Counted from the first letter of the stretch, positions 32,844 through 42,352 are shown. The stretch is DNA of 64,000 bases from Polaribacter sp. SA4-12 (GCF_002163675.1 NZ_CP019334.1:2089501-2153500); one strand, 5' to 3'. Numbers and translations: made by a program. Notes: generated from the letters alone by a model not told the origin.

Positions 32844-34058
32844 ATGCATCAAAAAATAACAATCATTTTATTACTTATAGTTAACACTGTAATTTCGCAA
32901 AACATAAAATCTGTTCAACTAAGACCTTTTCAAGAAAACAACTTTTCTTCAATTGTTCCTTTAGGTACAGTTTTAGAATTGTCTTTTGATGATTTAGACG
33001 CAGATAGTAAAGAGTATCAATATAAAGTTGAACACATGACGCACGATTGGCAATCTAGTAGATTATCTTCAAGTCAATATATAGATGGGTTTGACCAAAA
33101 CACCATCTTGAATGTTACCAATTCATTTAATACATTTCAAAACTATACACATTATTCAATTCAAATTCCGAATGTAAATACCGTAATTACTAAAAGCGGA
33201 AATTATCTTTTATCTGTTTTAAATTATGATGACGAAGTTGTCTTAACAAGACGTTTTGTTTTGTATGAAAGCGCTACAACAGTTGGCGTAACAGTTGCAA
33301 GAAGTAGAAATACTAAAACACTAAACACACAACAAACTGTTCAGTTTTCTATAAATCACCCAAATATTACAATTAACAATCCTGGTCAAGAAATAAATGT
33401 GGTTGTTTTAAAAAATAAGAATTGGAATGAAAAAATAACCGATTTACAACCTACCTTTTTCAAACAAAATCAATTACTATATACGTATACAAATAAGACC
33501 AATTTTTGGGGAGGAAATGAATACTTAAACTTTGACAGTAAGTTTGTAAGAAATACTAGTTTAAACATTGTCAGAGTTGTAAAAAAGGATATTTTTCATC
33601 ATTTCTTATATCCTTTTACCTATAATAAATATAGAGAATATAGCTACAACCCAGATATTAATGGCCAATTTGTAATTAGAACATTAGAAGCTAATGATTC
33701 TAATACAGAAGCAGATTATGCCATGATGCATTTTTCGCTTTTAGCAGACGAACCTTTTACAGGTAAAGAAGTTTATGTTTATGGTGCTTTTAATGATTTT
33801 AATATTTCTGATGACAACAAAATGCAATATGAAGCAAAAGAAAAATCCTACACAGGAAACATCCTTTTAAAACAAGGTTTTTACAATTATACGTTTGCAA
33901 CTTTAAATTCTGATGGTAACTTAAACACCAATGATATTAATGGTTCTTTTTATGAAACCGAAAACGAATACACAGTAATTGTTTACTACAAACCTTTTGG
34001 TAGTTTTTATGAACGTGTAATTGGTATTGGTACAGGATATTTCAATCAAAATAAATAA
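32844..34058 (+). CDS. T9SS plug-family protein (DUF5103)
   Basis: A 404-aa secreted protein. The signal peptide ends NTVISQ at about 20. The following region IKSVQLRPFQENNFSSIVPL, YKVEHMTHDWQSS and IDGFDQNTI matches the DUF5103 family, whose characterised member is the Plug that closes the SprA translocon on the periplasmic side in the type IX system. The C-terminal half (FSLLADEPFTGKEVYVYGAF...LKQGFYNYTFA) looks like a second beta-sandwich. Length is in the family range. Its position near T9SS substrates is suggestive, but plug genes are often found away from substrates. Confidence 0.85.
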   Translation: MHQKITIILLLIVNTVISQNIKSVQLRPFQENNFSSIVPLGTVLELSFDDLDADSKEYQYKVEHMTHDWQSSRLSSSQYIDGFDQNTILNVTNSFNTFQNYTHYSIQIPNVNTVITKSGNYLLSVLNYDDEVVLTRRFVLYESATTVGVTVARSRNTKTLNTQQTVQFSINHPNITINNPGQEINVVVLKNKNWNEKITDLQPTFFKQNQLLYTYTNKTNFWGGNEYLNFDSKFVRNTSLNIVRVVKKDIFHHFLYPFTYNKYREYSYNPDINGQFVIRTLEANDSNTEADYAMMHFSLLADEPFTGKEVYVYGAFNDFNISDDNKMQYEAKEKSYTGNILLKQGFYNYTFATLNSDGNLNTNDINGSFYETENEYTVIVYYKPFGSFYERVIGIGTGYFNQNK

Positions 34059-34133
34059 AAACATTTATTATTCTTTAAAATGATGTAGAAAATCATTTGT
34101 GGTTTTTAATCAAAAAAACTACATTTACTAACA

Positions 34134-34520
34134 ATGATAAATCAGATCACAAAAGGAATAAAAATTTCTGTTGAAACGAAATATAATGGTACAAGTTATA
34201 GAAACTATAAAATGTATCATATTTTTGGATATGCAATTACCATAGAAAACAGATCTTCAGAAACCGTAAAACTTACCGATCGATTTTGGACAATATTTGA
34301 TTCACTTAACAACACAGAAGTTGTTAGTGGAGAAGGTGTTGTAGGACAAACACCAACTTTAAAACCAAATGATACATATACGTATAGTTCTGGTTGCTTT
34401 TTAGAATCTAACATAGGTGCTATGAAAGGTTTTTATACGATGATAAATATGGAAACTTTTGAACAATTTAAAGTTATTATACCAACTTTTCAACTAACAA
34501 ACCAAACGATATTAAACTAA
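34134..34520 (+). CDS. apaG: ApaG family protein
   Basis: A 128-aa beta-sandwich protein of the ApaG family. Visible are GIKISVETKYNG at the start, FGYAITIENRSSETVKLTDRFW, GEGVVGQTPTLKPNDTYTYS and SGCFLESNIGAMKGFYTM, all family-conserved. The biochemical role is not settled. The 3' end runs into the coding region of the DUF3667 gene: the last codons overlap its probable start. Confidence 0.94.
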   Translation: MINQITKGIKISVETKYNGTSYRNYKMYHIFGYAITIENRSSETVKLTDRFWTIFDSLNNTEVVSGEGVVGQTPTLKPNDTYTYSSGCFLESNIGAMKGFYTMINMETFEQFKVIIPTFQLTNQTILN

Positions 34521-35638
34521 GTAAGTCTAAAAACAAACTCGCTAAAATTAAAGACCCTGCATGTTTAAATTGTGGGCATCCTTTTAGTGGGCAAGAAAAA
34601 TTTTGTCCAGATTGTGGACAAGAAAATAAAGGGAATAAAATTACTTTTGTGAGCTTTATTCATGAACTTTTTAATGGCTTGTTTAATTTTGATGCAAAAT
34701 TTTGGAAAACAATAATTCCACTTTTAATAAAACCAGGAGAAGTTTCTAAAAACTACATTGCTGGAAAAAGACAACGCTACACAAATCCATTTCGTTTTTA
34801 CTTAACGGTTTCTATTATTTTCTTTTTGATTCTTGGGCTTAGCAAAAATTTAGATAAGTTTAAGGAGTTAAAAAATGGAAGTAGAAAACAAGAATCAAGT
34901 CTACTTACAATTAATAATAATATTAAGAATAAAAAAGACATTAATATAGACTCTTTAAAAAATGTTGTAAATAAAGAATTAAAAGATTCTTGGCTTCTAA
35001 TAGATTCTTTAAAAAGAAAAGAAATTGTAGAAAAAGTTGCTGAAGAAGCAAAAGATTCAACTAAATCTTCTAGTGCAAATAATATTAATTTAGATGGCCT
35101 AAAAGTAGGTAAGTTTGTTAATTATCAAAAAAAACACCCAAAAGTAAAAATTGATGATGCTTTAGATAGCTTAAAAGAAAAGAAAACTTTTTTTAATCGT
35201 TTCCTGTACAATAGAGCAAAGGCTATCAATTCTTTTATAGATAAAAAAGAAAGTCAAGAACAATTTGTAAATCAATTACTTTCTTACGGATCAATAGCTT
35301 TATTTGTATTTCTCCCTTTATTTACCTTGTTTTTAAAACTCTTTTATATTAGAAGAAAATACACTTATGTAGATCATTTAATTTTTGTTTTTCATACACA
35401 GACAGTATTTTTTATGCTGCTATCCATCTACTTTTTATTAGATATTTTTGGATTAAAACCTCAAATCTGGATTTTCACCATATTATTTTTACTCTATCTA
35501 TTTATTGCAATGAGGCAATTTTACAAACAAGGATATTTTAAAACCTTTATAAAGTTTTCGTTTTTAAACATCTTTTATTTTATTATTTCGTCAATTGGTA
35601 TTTCTATTCTTTTATTAATATCTTTTGCTTTGTTTTAG
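34511..35638 (+). CDS. DUF3667 membrane protein with N-terminal zinc ribbon; non-ATG start
   Basis: About 375 aa if started at ATT 34511. The frame encodes CLNCGHPFSGQEKFCPDCGQ near residue 20 (four Cys in two CxxC pairs, the DUF3667 zinc ribbon), FVSFIHELFNGLFNFDAKFW, and LLIKPGEVSKNYIAGKRQRY, followed by about five membrane helices (first at about 97-115, others after 255) with a Lys-rich loop. The first ATG/GTG/TTG in frame is GTG at 34649, which would remove the ribbon. Upstream to the stop at 34469 no standard start exists. ATT at 34511 (then IKLSKSKNK) is the best guess; a base error turning ATG into ATT is the alternative. Confidence 0.8.
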   Translation: MKLSKSKNKLAKIKDPACLNCGHPFSGQEKFCPDCGQENKGNKITFVSFIHELFNGLFNFDAKFWKTIIPLLIKPGEVSKNYIAGKRQRYTNPFRFYLTVSIIFFLILGLSKNLDKFKELKNGSRKQESSLLTINNNIKNKKDINIDSLKNVVNKELKDSWLLIDSLKRKEIVEKVAEEAKDSTKSSSANNINLDGLKVGKFVNYQKKHPKVKIDDALDSLKEKKTFFNRFLYNRAKAINSFIDKKESQEQFVNQLLSYGSIALFVFLPLFTLFLKLFYIRRKYTYVDHLIFVFHTQTVFFMLLSIYFLLDIFGLKPQIWIFTILFLLYLFIAMRQFYKQGYFKTFIKFSFLNIFYFIISSIGISILLLISFALF

Positions 35639-36320
35639 AATTATTTACAAAATCTAAATAATTCATTTTAACTTTTGAAGCTATTTTTATTATGGATGTA
35701 ATACTCACTGTTTCTACAAAAGGTCGTTTCATTTTAATAGAAAAATCAGGAGTTCCTAATGTATCATTTTCATGAAACTGCACAATTTTATCTTGTTGAT
35801 AACCTATGTTCTCTTTTAGAAAATCTGCAAACCATTCTTTTCTCAATTGTTTCATTTGTTGAGTATATAAAGTAGATGAAGACCAAATTTTAGGTTCTTG
35901 TTTTAGTTTCGTAAAATGTTTTGTTATTCCATCCCAAACCAATTCATAAGTTTCTAATTGTTGTTTCCAATCAACCAAAACTAATGTAAAAGGCTCAATT
36001 TCTGTAAAATCAAAATTATTAATATAAGAAACACTATCATCCGCAGATAAAATATTTTTAACAATAATTCCTCTACTCATTTTATAAGAACTCTTTCTTT
36101 TATGAATTTCAAATCCACCATTTAGAAGGCAAACCAATCGTTTTTTATCACTCAAACCAACCCAAGTTCCTCCTGCTAATTCGTCTTTTGGATATTTTAA
36201 CAGCACTCCATTTTCTAAATATTCTTGTGGATGAATTGTGTTTCTTAACGGAGTTTCATCTCTATTAGAAGTTAAAATAAAATTATTATTTCCTAAAGGA
36301 AGATAGGTTACTGTACACAT
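35604..36320 (-). CDS. NRDE family protein (TANGO2-like)
   Basis: A 238-aa protein with the N-terminal Cys2 and the SNRDE motif at about 17-21 (MCTVTYLPLGNNNFILTSNR), the hallmark of the NRDE/TANGO2 family in the Ntn-hydrolase-like fold. GGTWVGLSDKKRLVCLLNGG near 50-70 is the second conserved block. Its role is unsettled, with links to haem or lipid handling in eukaryotic homologues. The 3' end overlaps the convergent DUF3667 gene by 35 nt. Confidence 0.9.
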   Translation of the reverse strand: MCTVTYLPLGNNNFILTSNRDETPLRNTIHPQEYLENGVLLKYPKDELAGGTWVGLSDKKRLVCLLNGGFEIHKRKSSYKMSRGIIVKNILSADDSVSYINNFDFTEIEPFTLVLVDWKQQLETYELVWDGITKHFTKLKQEPKIWSSSTLYTQQMKQLRKEWFADFLKENIGYQQDKIVQFHENDTLGTPDFSIKMKRPFVETVSITSIIKIASKVKMNYLDFVNNSKTKQKILIKE

Positions 36321-36426
36321 ATATATTTGTTGTTATTTATCATAAACTTTACATTTTGATGCTATTACTGAATTTACCATAACAAAAGACATCAAAAATC
36401 CTCTAAATTTATTGAAACAAAAATTG

Positions 36427-36434
36427 TAACTTTG
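36427..36434 (+). promoter_or_regulatory. TAnnTTTG -7 element of pruA
   Basis: TAACTTTG, 40 nt before the ATG at 36475. Confidence 0.5.
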
Positions 36435-36474
36435 AAACTCAAAATTAGTCGATAAATTTTAAAAAACATACAAT

Positions 36475-38100
36475 ATGGCAAGAGGATTTTTTAATGTTCC
36501 AAAAGCAGTAAATGAACCTGTTAAGGGATATGCTCCTGGTTCTCCAGAAAGAGCAGAATTATTAGCAACCTACAAAGAGATGTTTAATAGCAACACCGAT
36601 GTGCCAATGCACATAAATGGTGAAGAAGTTAGAACAGGTAATACAAAAAACATTACTCCTCCTCATGATCATAAACATGTTGTTGGGCAATACCATACTG
36701 CAAATAAATCGCATGTAGATACTGCAATTTCTACAGCTTTAGCAGCTAGGGAAGCTTGGTCTAGTGTTTCTTGGATGGAACGTGCTGCTATTTTCTTAAA
36801 AGCAGCTGAATTATTAGCAGGTCCTTATAGAGCAAGAATGAATGCTGCAACTATGATTGCACAATCTAAAAATGTATATCAGGCAGAAATTGATGCTGCT
36901 TGTGAAATGATTGATTTCTTCCGTTTTAACGTAGAATATATGACTGATATTTTTAAAGATCAGCCAACATCTTCAGCAGGAGTTTGGAACAGAGTTGAGT
37001 ACAGACCATTAGAAGGGTTTGTATATGCAATTTCTCCTTTTAACTTTACTTCTATTGCAGCCAACTTACCTGCATCAGCAGCTTTAATGGGTAATGTTGT
37101 TGTTTGGAAACCTTCTGATCATCAAGCGTATTCTGCACAAGTAATTGTAGATTTATTTAAAGAAGCTGGTTTACCAGATGGTGTTATTAATGTTGTTTAC
37201 GGAGACCCTGTTATGATTTCTGATACTGTATTAGCTTCTCCAGATTTTTCTGGATTACATTTTACAGGTTCTACACATGTTTTTAAAGAATTATGGAAAC
37301 AAATAGGAAACAATATTCATACCTATAAAACATATCCAAGAATTGTTGGAGAAACTGGTGGAAAAGATTTTATCTGGGTACACAATTCATCAAATCCTTT
37401 ACAAGTTGCAACTGCAATGACAAGAGGAGCTTTTGAATACCAAGGTCAAAAATGTTCTGCCGCTTCACGTTCTTACATTCCTGCATCACTTTGGCCAGAA
37501 GTTAAGAAACATTTAATTGCACAAACAAGTGAGTTAAAAATGGGGTCTCCAGAAGATACTTCTAACTTTGTAAATGCAGTTATTCATGAAGGTTCTTTTG
37601 ATAAAATTGCAAGTTACATCGATGCAGCAAAAGCAGATAAAGAAGCAGAAATAATTATTGGTGGTAATCATGACAAATCTGTTGGATACTTTATTGAGCC
37701 AACTGTTATTGTTAGTACTTCTCCAAAATACGCAACAATGTGTACAGAGTTATTTGGACCTGTAATGACAGTTTATGTATATGAAGATGCTGAGTGGGAA
37801 GCTTCATTAAAATTAGTTGATGAAACTTCTGAATATGCTTTAACAGGAGCTATCTTTTCTAGAGATAGATATATTGTTGAGCAAGCTTCTAAAGCTTTAG
37901 AAAACGCAGCAGGAAACTTCTATATTAATGATAAACCTTCAGGAGCAGTTGTTGGTCAACAACCATTTGGAGGAGCAAGAGCTTCTGGAACAAATGATAA
38001 AGCTGGTTCTGCACAAAATTTATTACGTTGGACTTCTGTTAGATTGATAAAAGAAACATTGGTATCACCAGTAGATTATAAATATCCTTTCTTAGGATAA
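36475..38100 (+). CDS. pruA: L-glutamate gamma-semialdehyde dehydrogenase (P5C dehydrogenase)
   Basis: A 541-aa aldehyde dehydrogenase catalysing the second step of proline degradation, oxidising glutamate semialdehyde (from P5C) to glutamate with NAD. Visible are SPFNFTSIAANLPASAALMG (cofactor site, about 182-201), GETGGKDF (catalytic Glu, about 295), YQGQKCSAASRSYIPASLW (catalytic Cys, about 327), and ELFGPVMTVYVYED. Its length and the N-terminal extension before the ALDH core match stand-alone PruA of Bacteroidota. Monocistronic with a terminator. A proline dehydrogenase gene is not adjacent. Confidence 0.95.
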   Translation: MARGFFNVPKAVNEPVKGYAPGSPERAELLATYKEMFNSNTDVPMHINGEEVRTGNTKNITPPHDHKHVVGQYHTANKSHVDTAISTALAAREAWSSVSWMERAAIFLKAAELLAGPYRARMNAATMIAQSKNVYQAEIDAACEMIDFFRFNVEYMTDIFKDQPTSSAGVWNRVEYRPLEGFVYAISPFNFTSIAANLPASAALMGNVVVWKPSDHQAYSAQVIVDLFKEAGLPDGVINVVYGDPVMISDTVLASPDFSGLHFTGSTHVFKELWKQIGNNIHTYKTYPRIVGETGGKDFIWVHNSSNPLQVATAMTRGAFEYQGQKCSAASRSYIPASLWPEVKKHLIAQTSELKMGSPEDTSNFVNAVIHEGSFDKIASYIDAAKADKEAEIIIGGNHDKSVGYFIEPTVIVSTSPKYATMCTELFGPVMTVYVYEDAEWEASLKLVDETSEYALTGAIFSRDRYIVEQASKALENAAGNFYINDKPSGAVVGQQPFGGARASGTNDKAGSAQNLLRWTSVRLIKETLVSPVDYKYPFLG

Positions 38101-38118
38101 TAGTAAAGTTCGTTTTAC

Positions 38119-38152
38119 AAAAAAAGCCTCATCAAATTTGATGAGGCTTTTT
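38119..38152. terminator. bidirectional terminator between pruA and the metalloprotease gene
   Basis: AAAAAGCCTCATCAAA/TTTGATGAGGCTTTTT (38121-38152) is a perfect stem ending in T-runs on both strands. Confidence 0.9.
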
Positions 38153-38168
38153 ATCTTTTATACAACTC

Positions 38169-41100
38169 TTACTTTATAATAAGCTTTCTTGTTGTTTGTT
38201 TGTTTCCATTAATAACTCTCAACAAATACAATCCTGCAGAAGCTTTCTCAAAAGACATTCTTTTAGAAAAATTAGTAATTGTATTATAATATTTTTTTTC
38301 ATCTATCAATCTTCCTCTAATATCAAATAACTGAACTGAAACTTCATCAGTATTTATAACCTTTAAATTTAAAGTAAATTCTCCTTTTGTTGGATTTGGG
38401 AACAGATTAAACCCTTCAAAAACAACATCATCAATAGACGCTGTAGTATCAACAATTACTGTATAATCTTCTGTTTCACCATATTCGCTTAAATGATCAG
38501 AATCACAAGGACCATCACCATAACTACTTGAATCATCATATTCAATAACAACCCTCATTATTGTACTACCGAAAACCGCATCATCAGGAACTGTTATATC
38601 AGACGTTAAAGTACCTTTATTTGTTGTATTGACGTCACCATCCGCATCTACCTTTGTACCCAAATCATATCTTTCAGTTGCCTTATCAAATACATAATCT
38701 TGATTCCAATCTATAAAAACAAAACAATGATCTTGATATCCTCCCGTGTCTAATGTCACAGATATTTGATGAGAGTCTCCTCTTTTAATATTTGTTTCAA
38801 CAGAAGCAAAATTTTCATATCCATCAACAGTATCGTTTCCAGAATTATTATTAATGGTATTAAAAGTTACATTGGTAATATGCTCTGTTCCTCCTACTTC
38901 ATCAGTAAAAGTAGAAGCACAATAGAAAGAAGAGATTGTTTTAAAATTAAAAATTTCTGAAAAAACACCATCTCCACATGTATTTTTAGGTTTTACCTTC
39001 CAATAATAAGTTGTATTCTGAGAAGAATTTGAGAAATAATATGAATTTGTAGTTGTATTTCCGCTCGAAATAATTGTTGAGAAACCACTATCTGTTGCAA
39101 CCTCAACATCATAATTAGATGCATTTACATCTGCGCCCCACTTTAACACAACAGCTCTCTCTACAGCTAATTCATTATTGACAGGAGAAGTCAGTATTAA
39201 TGCCGAAAAGTTAGAATCAGTAACATTTAACTGTACATTCACACTTTTAGTAACGCTCGTAGAACTTGCTTCTACATTGATTGAATACGCTTGACTAGTT
39301 ATTCCATTTAAATTAGAAATTTTCATAGTAATACTACTATCTCCAGAAAGAGTTGTTGGACTAAAAGTTACCATAGATCCTGATGGTTGCCCTGTACTTG
39401 ATAATGAAACTGTTTCAGAAAAATCATCTGCAAAATTTACACTTAAAATATAACTTGCCTCCTGACTCTCTGTATTACACGCAGACGCTACATCTGTTGT
39501 ACTTGTCAATAAAAGATCCTTAAAAATGGTAAAATTTGTTGAATTCACATTGTAAAAAATATTATCTGCTGCTTCTACTAAAACTCTCGCTGAAGATGTT
39601 ATGTTATTAGGAATAACAATATTTTCTACTCCATCATTTGGTGTATTAGATTTTAATATAATTGGAAAAGTAACTCCTCCATCAATAGATAATTTAATAT
39701 TTACATTTAAGCAATTTATTGGAGCTGCATCTGTAGTTCCTTTAACCCAAGTTATTGACTGAGTAGACCCAACTGACCAAAAAACCGCAGAGTTTGGAGC
39801 AGAAACAGTAAAAGCTTCAGCATTTTCTACAGAAACTTTCATATCATCTCTAGCTGTACTTCCCCCACCAGCATGATTATCTCTTACTAAAAAAGAAAAG
39901 TTTAAATCTCTTTCTACAGACGGTAAAACTTCCCAAGTGGAAGATGTATTACCAGCAAGAACAGTTGTTAAATCTGGCATATATCTGTTTGGTAAAGTCA
40001 TTGAAGATAATGATCTAAACATTGGCCCTCCTGTATTTGCTGACAAAGGAGACATTGATGCAATTTCATTATCTATTTGCTCCCAATTGTATGTTAAACT
40101 AGAAGTTCCATTTGCATCTGTTGCAGTTCCTTTTAATACAAAAGGAGTCGATTTAGGAATACTATAATCTGAACCTGCATTTGCAGTTGGAGCAGAATTA
40201 CTTGTATCCGTTATCACTGCACAACTGGCAGAAGTTTGAATTACACTCCACATTTCAGCAATACTTACAGCGTGAAAATAATCATCGCTCTGTCCTTGTA
40301 CATTTGGTGAACAAATACCTGCATACCCCATAATGGTAGACGCACTTCCTGGTTCTACAGCTGTTATATTATTTCTATTACAATCATTATTTTGAGTGTG
40401 ATTTGCACCAAATTGATGCCCCATTTCATGAGCAACATAATCTATATCATAAGCGTCTCCTATTGGATTGCTTCTTCCTGTAACACCTCTTGCTTTACTT
40501 CCTGTAATACAAACTACACCACCACCAGCTAAACCATCTCCTCCAATACTAAAAACATGTCCAATATCATAATTAGCATCTCCAATCTCACTATCACAAA
40601 TAGATTGTACTTGATTAATCATTGTATTTGGATTACCATCAGTTATATTATCTGTAGCAGCATCTAAAAAAATAACTTTATCATTATCTCCTACAATTAC
40701 CATTCTAACAGATAAATCTCTCTCAAAAACCCCATTAACCCTAGTCATCGTTGTATTCATTGCTGATAAAACCGCTGCTTTTTTAACTTCATCTGTAGCA
40801 GAAGATTCAATATTTTGATTTGTTAAATGAAACTGAGCATATTCACCACTACAAACCAATGCCAAACGAAATGTTCTTAATTTTCCATCAGTTGCATTTG
40901 ATATTGTCTTTCCTTCTGTTATACTTTTTCTTGAAATTTCTTCTACTTGACACGTAAAATCATCTTTATTTGTTTCTAAATCACTTCTTTTGTAAGCAAT
41001 TAATGTTTTGTTATCTTTTGTATAAGGATCTATATAAAGTGTTTCTTCTTTACCAGAGAACACAACAGCATGAAAACCATCTGTACCAACACTTATTTTT

Positions 41101-41468
41101 GCAACTGCAGTTGGATCATCTATTCCTTGAGCAGAATATGATTTTATATTTGAAAATTTTTCTGATAGCTTTGTTTCAAAATTTGAAACTTCTTTTATAG
41201 CAAAATTTGAGAACCCTCCTTTAGTATTTGGTAATCTCAATGTCTTTTTTTCATTCTTAGATTTTACTTTTAAGAATGTTTTAAAATCATTTTCTTTAAG
41301 AGATATTAGTTCAAATTTAGATGGTAAGTTTTTCTTCTTATAAATTTTACTTTCTTTAATAGCTGAATTGCTTTTGCCAATCTTTTTCAAGAAATCTTGA
41401 GCATTCATTTCTTCAAGCGAAGAAAACAAAGCTATGAAAATAAGTAATAGGGGTAATTTAGTTTTCAT
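38169..41468 (-). CDS. secreted reprolysin-like zinc metalloprotease with T9SS sorting domain
   Basis: A 1099-aa exoprotease. The signal peptide (about 1-23, ending EMNAQ) precedes a propeptide to about 195. The metalloprotease domain (about 198-420) has the zinc site HEMGHQFGANH starting at His347, a full HExxHxxGxxH motif, and a Met-turn candidate STIMGYAGIC near 378. A PKD/Ig-like part (NAGSDYSIPKSTPFVLKG, about 430) follows, then a fibronectin-type domain near 770-850 and a GEVED-type segment (VFIDWNQDYVFDKATERYDL) near 920. The T9SS sorting domain occupies about 1025-1099 (LFPNPTKGEFTL...ASAGLYLLRV). It is divergent from lipB. Confidence 0.93.
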   Translation of the reverse strand: MKTKLPLLLIFIALFSSLEEMNAQDFLKKIGKSNSAIKESKIYKKKNLPSKFELISLKENDFKTFLKVKSKNEKKTLRLPNTKGGFSNFAIKEVSNFETKLSEKFSNIKSYSAQGIDDPTAVAKISVGTDGFHAVVFSGKEETLYIDPYTKDNKTLIAYKRSDLETNKDDFTCQVEEISRKSITEGKTISNATDGKLRTFRLALVCSGEYAQFHLTNQNIESSATDEVKKAAVLSAMNTTMTRVNGVFERDLSVRMVIVGDNDKVIFLDAATDNITDGNPNTMINQVQSICDSEIGDANYDIGHVFSIGGDGLAGGGVVCITGSKARGVTGRSNPIGDAYDIDYVAHEMGHQFGANHTQNNDCNRNNITAVEPGSASTIMGYAGICSPNVQGQSDDYFHAVSIAEMWSVIQTSASCAVITDTSNSAPTANAGSDYSIPKSTPFVLKGTATDANGTSSLTYNWEQIDNEIASMSPLSANTGGPMFRSLSSMTLPNRYMPDLTTVLAGNTSSTWEVLPSVERDLNFSFLVRDNHAGGGSTARDDMKVSVENAEAFTVSAPNSAVFWSVGSTQSITWVKGTTDAAPINCLNVNIKLSIDGGVTFPIILKSNTPNDGVENIVIPNNITSSARVLVEAADNIFYNVNSTNFTIFKDLLLTSTTDVASACNTESQEASYILSVNFADDFSETVSLSSTGQPSGSMVTFSPTTLSGDSSITMKISNLNGITSQAYSINVEASSTSVTKSVNVQLNVTDSNFSALILTSPVNNELAVERAVVLKWGADVNASNYDVEVATDSGFSTIISSGNTTTNSYYFSNSSQNTTYYWKVKPKNTCGDGVFSEIFNFKTISSFYCASTFTDEVGGTEHITNVTFNTINNNSGNDTVDGYENFASVETNIKRGDSHQISVTLDTGGYQDHCFVFIDWNQDYVFDKATERYDLGTKVDADGDVNTTNKGTLTSDITVPDDAVFGSTIMRVVIEYDDSSSYGDGPCDSDHLSEYGETEDYTVIVDTTASIDDVVFEGFNLFPNPTKGEFTLNLKVINTDEVSVQLFDIRGRLIDEKKYYNTITNFSKRMSFEKASAGLYLLRVINGNKQTTRKLIIK

Positions 41469-41502
41469 AAAATAGTTTTTAAAATAGCACTGTTTAATGT
41501 TC

Positions 41503-41510
41503 CAAATATA
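41503..41510 (-). promoter_or_regulatory. TAnnTTTG -7 element of the metalloprotease gene
   Basis: TATATTTG on the minus strand, 34 nt before the start at 41468 and only 10 nt from the oppositely oriented lipB element. Confidence 0.5.
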
Positions 41511-41520
41511 ATGAAATAAT

Positions 41521-41528
41521 TATCTTTG
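41521..41528 (+). promoter_or_regulatory. TAnnTTTG -7 element of lipB
   Basis: TATCTTTG ends 8 nt before the first ATG (41537), so the lipB mRNA would have almost no 5' leader. Confidence 0.55.
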
Positions 41529-41536
41529 TAGTCGAA

Positions 41537-42244
41537 ATGATGAATAGAAACATACTGTTAAAGGACTTATCTGTAAAAGATTATAAAGAAACTTGGGATT
41601 ATCAAACCGAATTATTACAAGAAATTGTTGATGTTAAGATTGATAACCGAAGAAATGATAACAAAAAAGATACCAAAAATCATTTTTTATTTGTGGAGCA
41701 TCCTCATGTTTACACATTAGGTAAAAGTGGTGACTTAAGTAACTTGCTGCTAAACGAAAAACAATTAGTAGAAAAAGGGGCTACTTTTTATAAAATAAAT
41801 CGCGGTGGAGACATTACGTATCATGGACCTGGTCAAATTGTTGGATACCCAATTTTAGATTTAGAAAATTTCTTTACTGACATTCACAAATACTTACGCT
41901 TTTTAGAAGACGTTATTATTTTAACAATTGCAGAATATGGCTTAAAAGGTGTTAGAAGTGATGGCGAAACTGGAGTTTGGTTAGATGTTGGCACTCCATT
42001 TGCTCGTAAAATTTGTGCAATGGGAATTCGATCTTCTCGATGGGTAACGATGCATGGTTTTGCATTGAATGCAAATGTTAACTTAGGTTATTTTGATAAT
42101 ATTATTCCCTGCGGAATTAAAGGAAAAGCAGTTACTTCTATGGAAGCTGAACTAGGCAAAAAAGTAGATATGGAAGAAGTAAAATCTAAAATCCTGAAAC
42201 ATTTTAAAGAACGTTTTGAAGTTGATGAATTTATCAATTCTTAA
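41537..42244 (+). CDS. lipB: octanoyl-[ACP]:protein octanoyltransferase
   Basis: A 235-aa transferase that moves octanoate from acyl carrier protein to lipoyl domains, the first step of lipoate synthesis. Family motifs are VEHPHVYTLGKSGD, RGGDITYHGPGQIVGYPILD, RKICAMGIRSSRWVTMHGFA (conserved Lys) and the catalytic Cys in IIPCGI. Two adjacent ATG codons (41537, 41540) could start. A lipA gene is not next to it in this window. Confidence 0.95.
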   Translation: MMNRNILLKDLSVKDYKETWDYQTELLQEIVDVKIDNRRNDNKKDTKNHFLFVEHPHVYTLGKSGDLSNLLLNEKQLVEKGATFYKINRGGDITYHGPGQIVGYPILDLENFFTDIHKYLRFLEDVIILTIAEYGLKGVRSDGETGVWLDVGTPFARKICAMGIRSSRWVTMHGFALNANVNLGYFDNIIPCGIKGKAVTSMEAELGKKVDMEEVKSKILKHFKERFEVDEFINS

Positions 42245-42250
42245 AAAAAT

Positions 42251-42285
42251 AAAATCCTGCTTAAGACTAACTTAAGCAGGATTTT
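42251..42285 (+). terminator. terminator of lipB
   Basis: AAAATCCTGCTTAAG/CTTAAGCAGGATTTT (15-bp arms, 5-nt loop ACTAA), directly after the lipB stop. Confidence 0.88.
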
Positions 42286-42352
42286 ATTTATAAGAGTAGA
42301 TTCTTGTCTTTACAAAACTGACCGAAAACGAAAAATAAAGCAATTATTTTAA

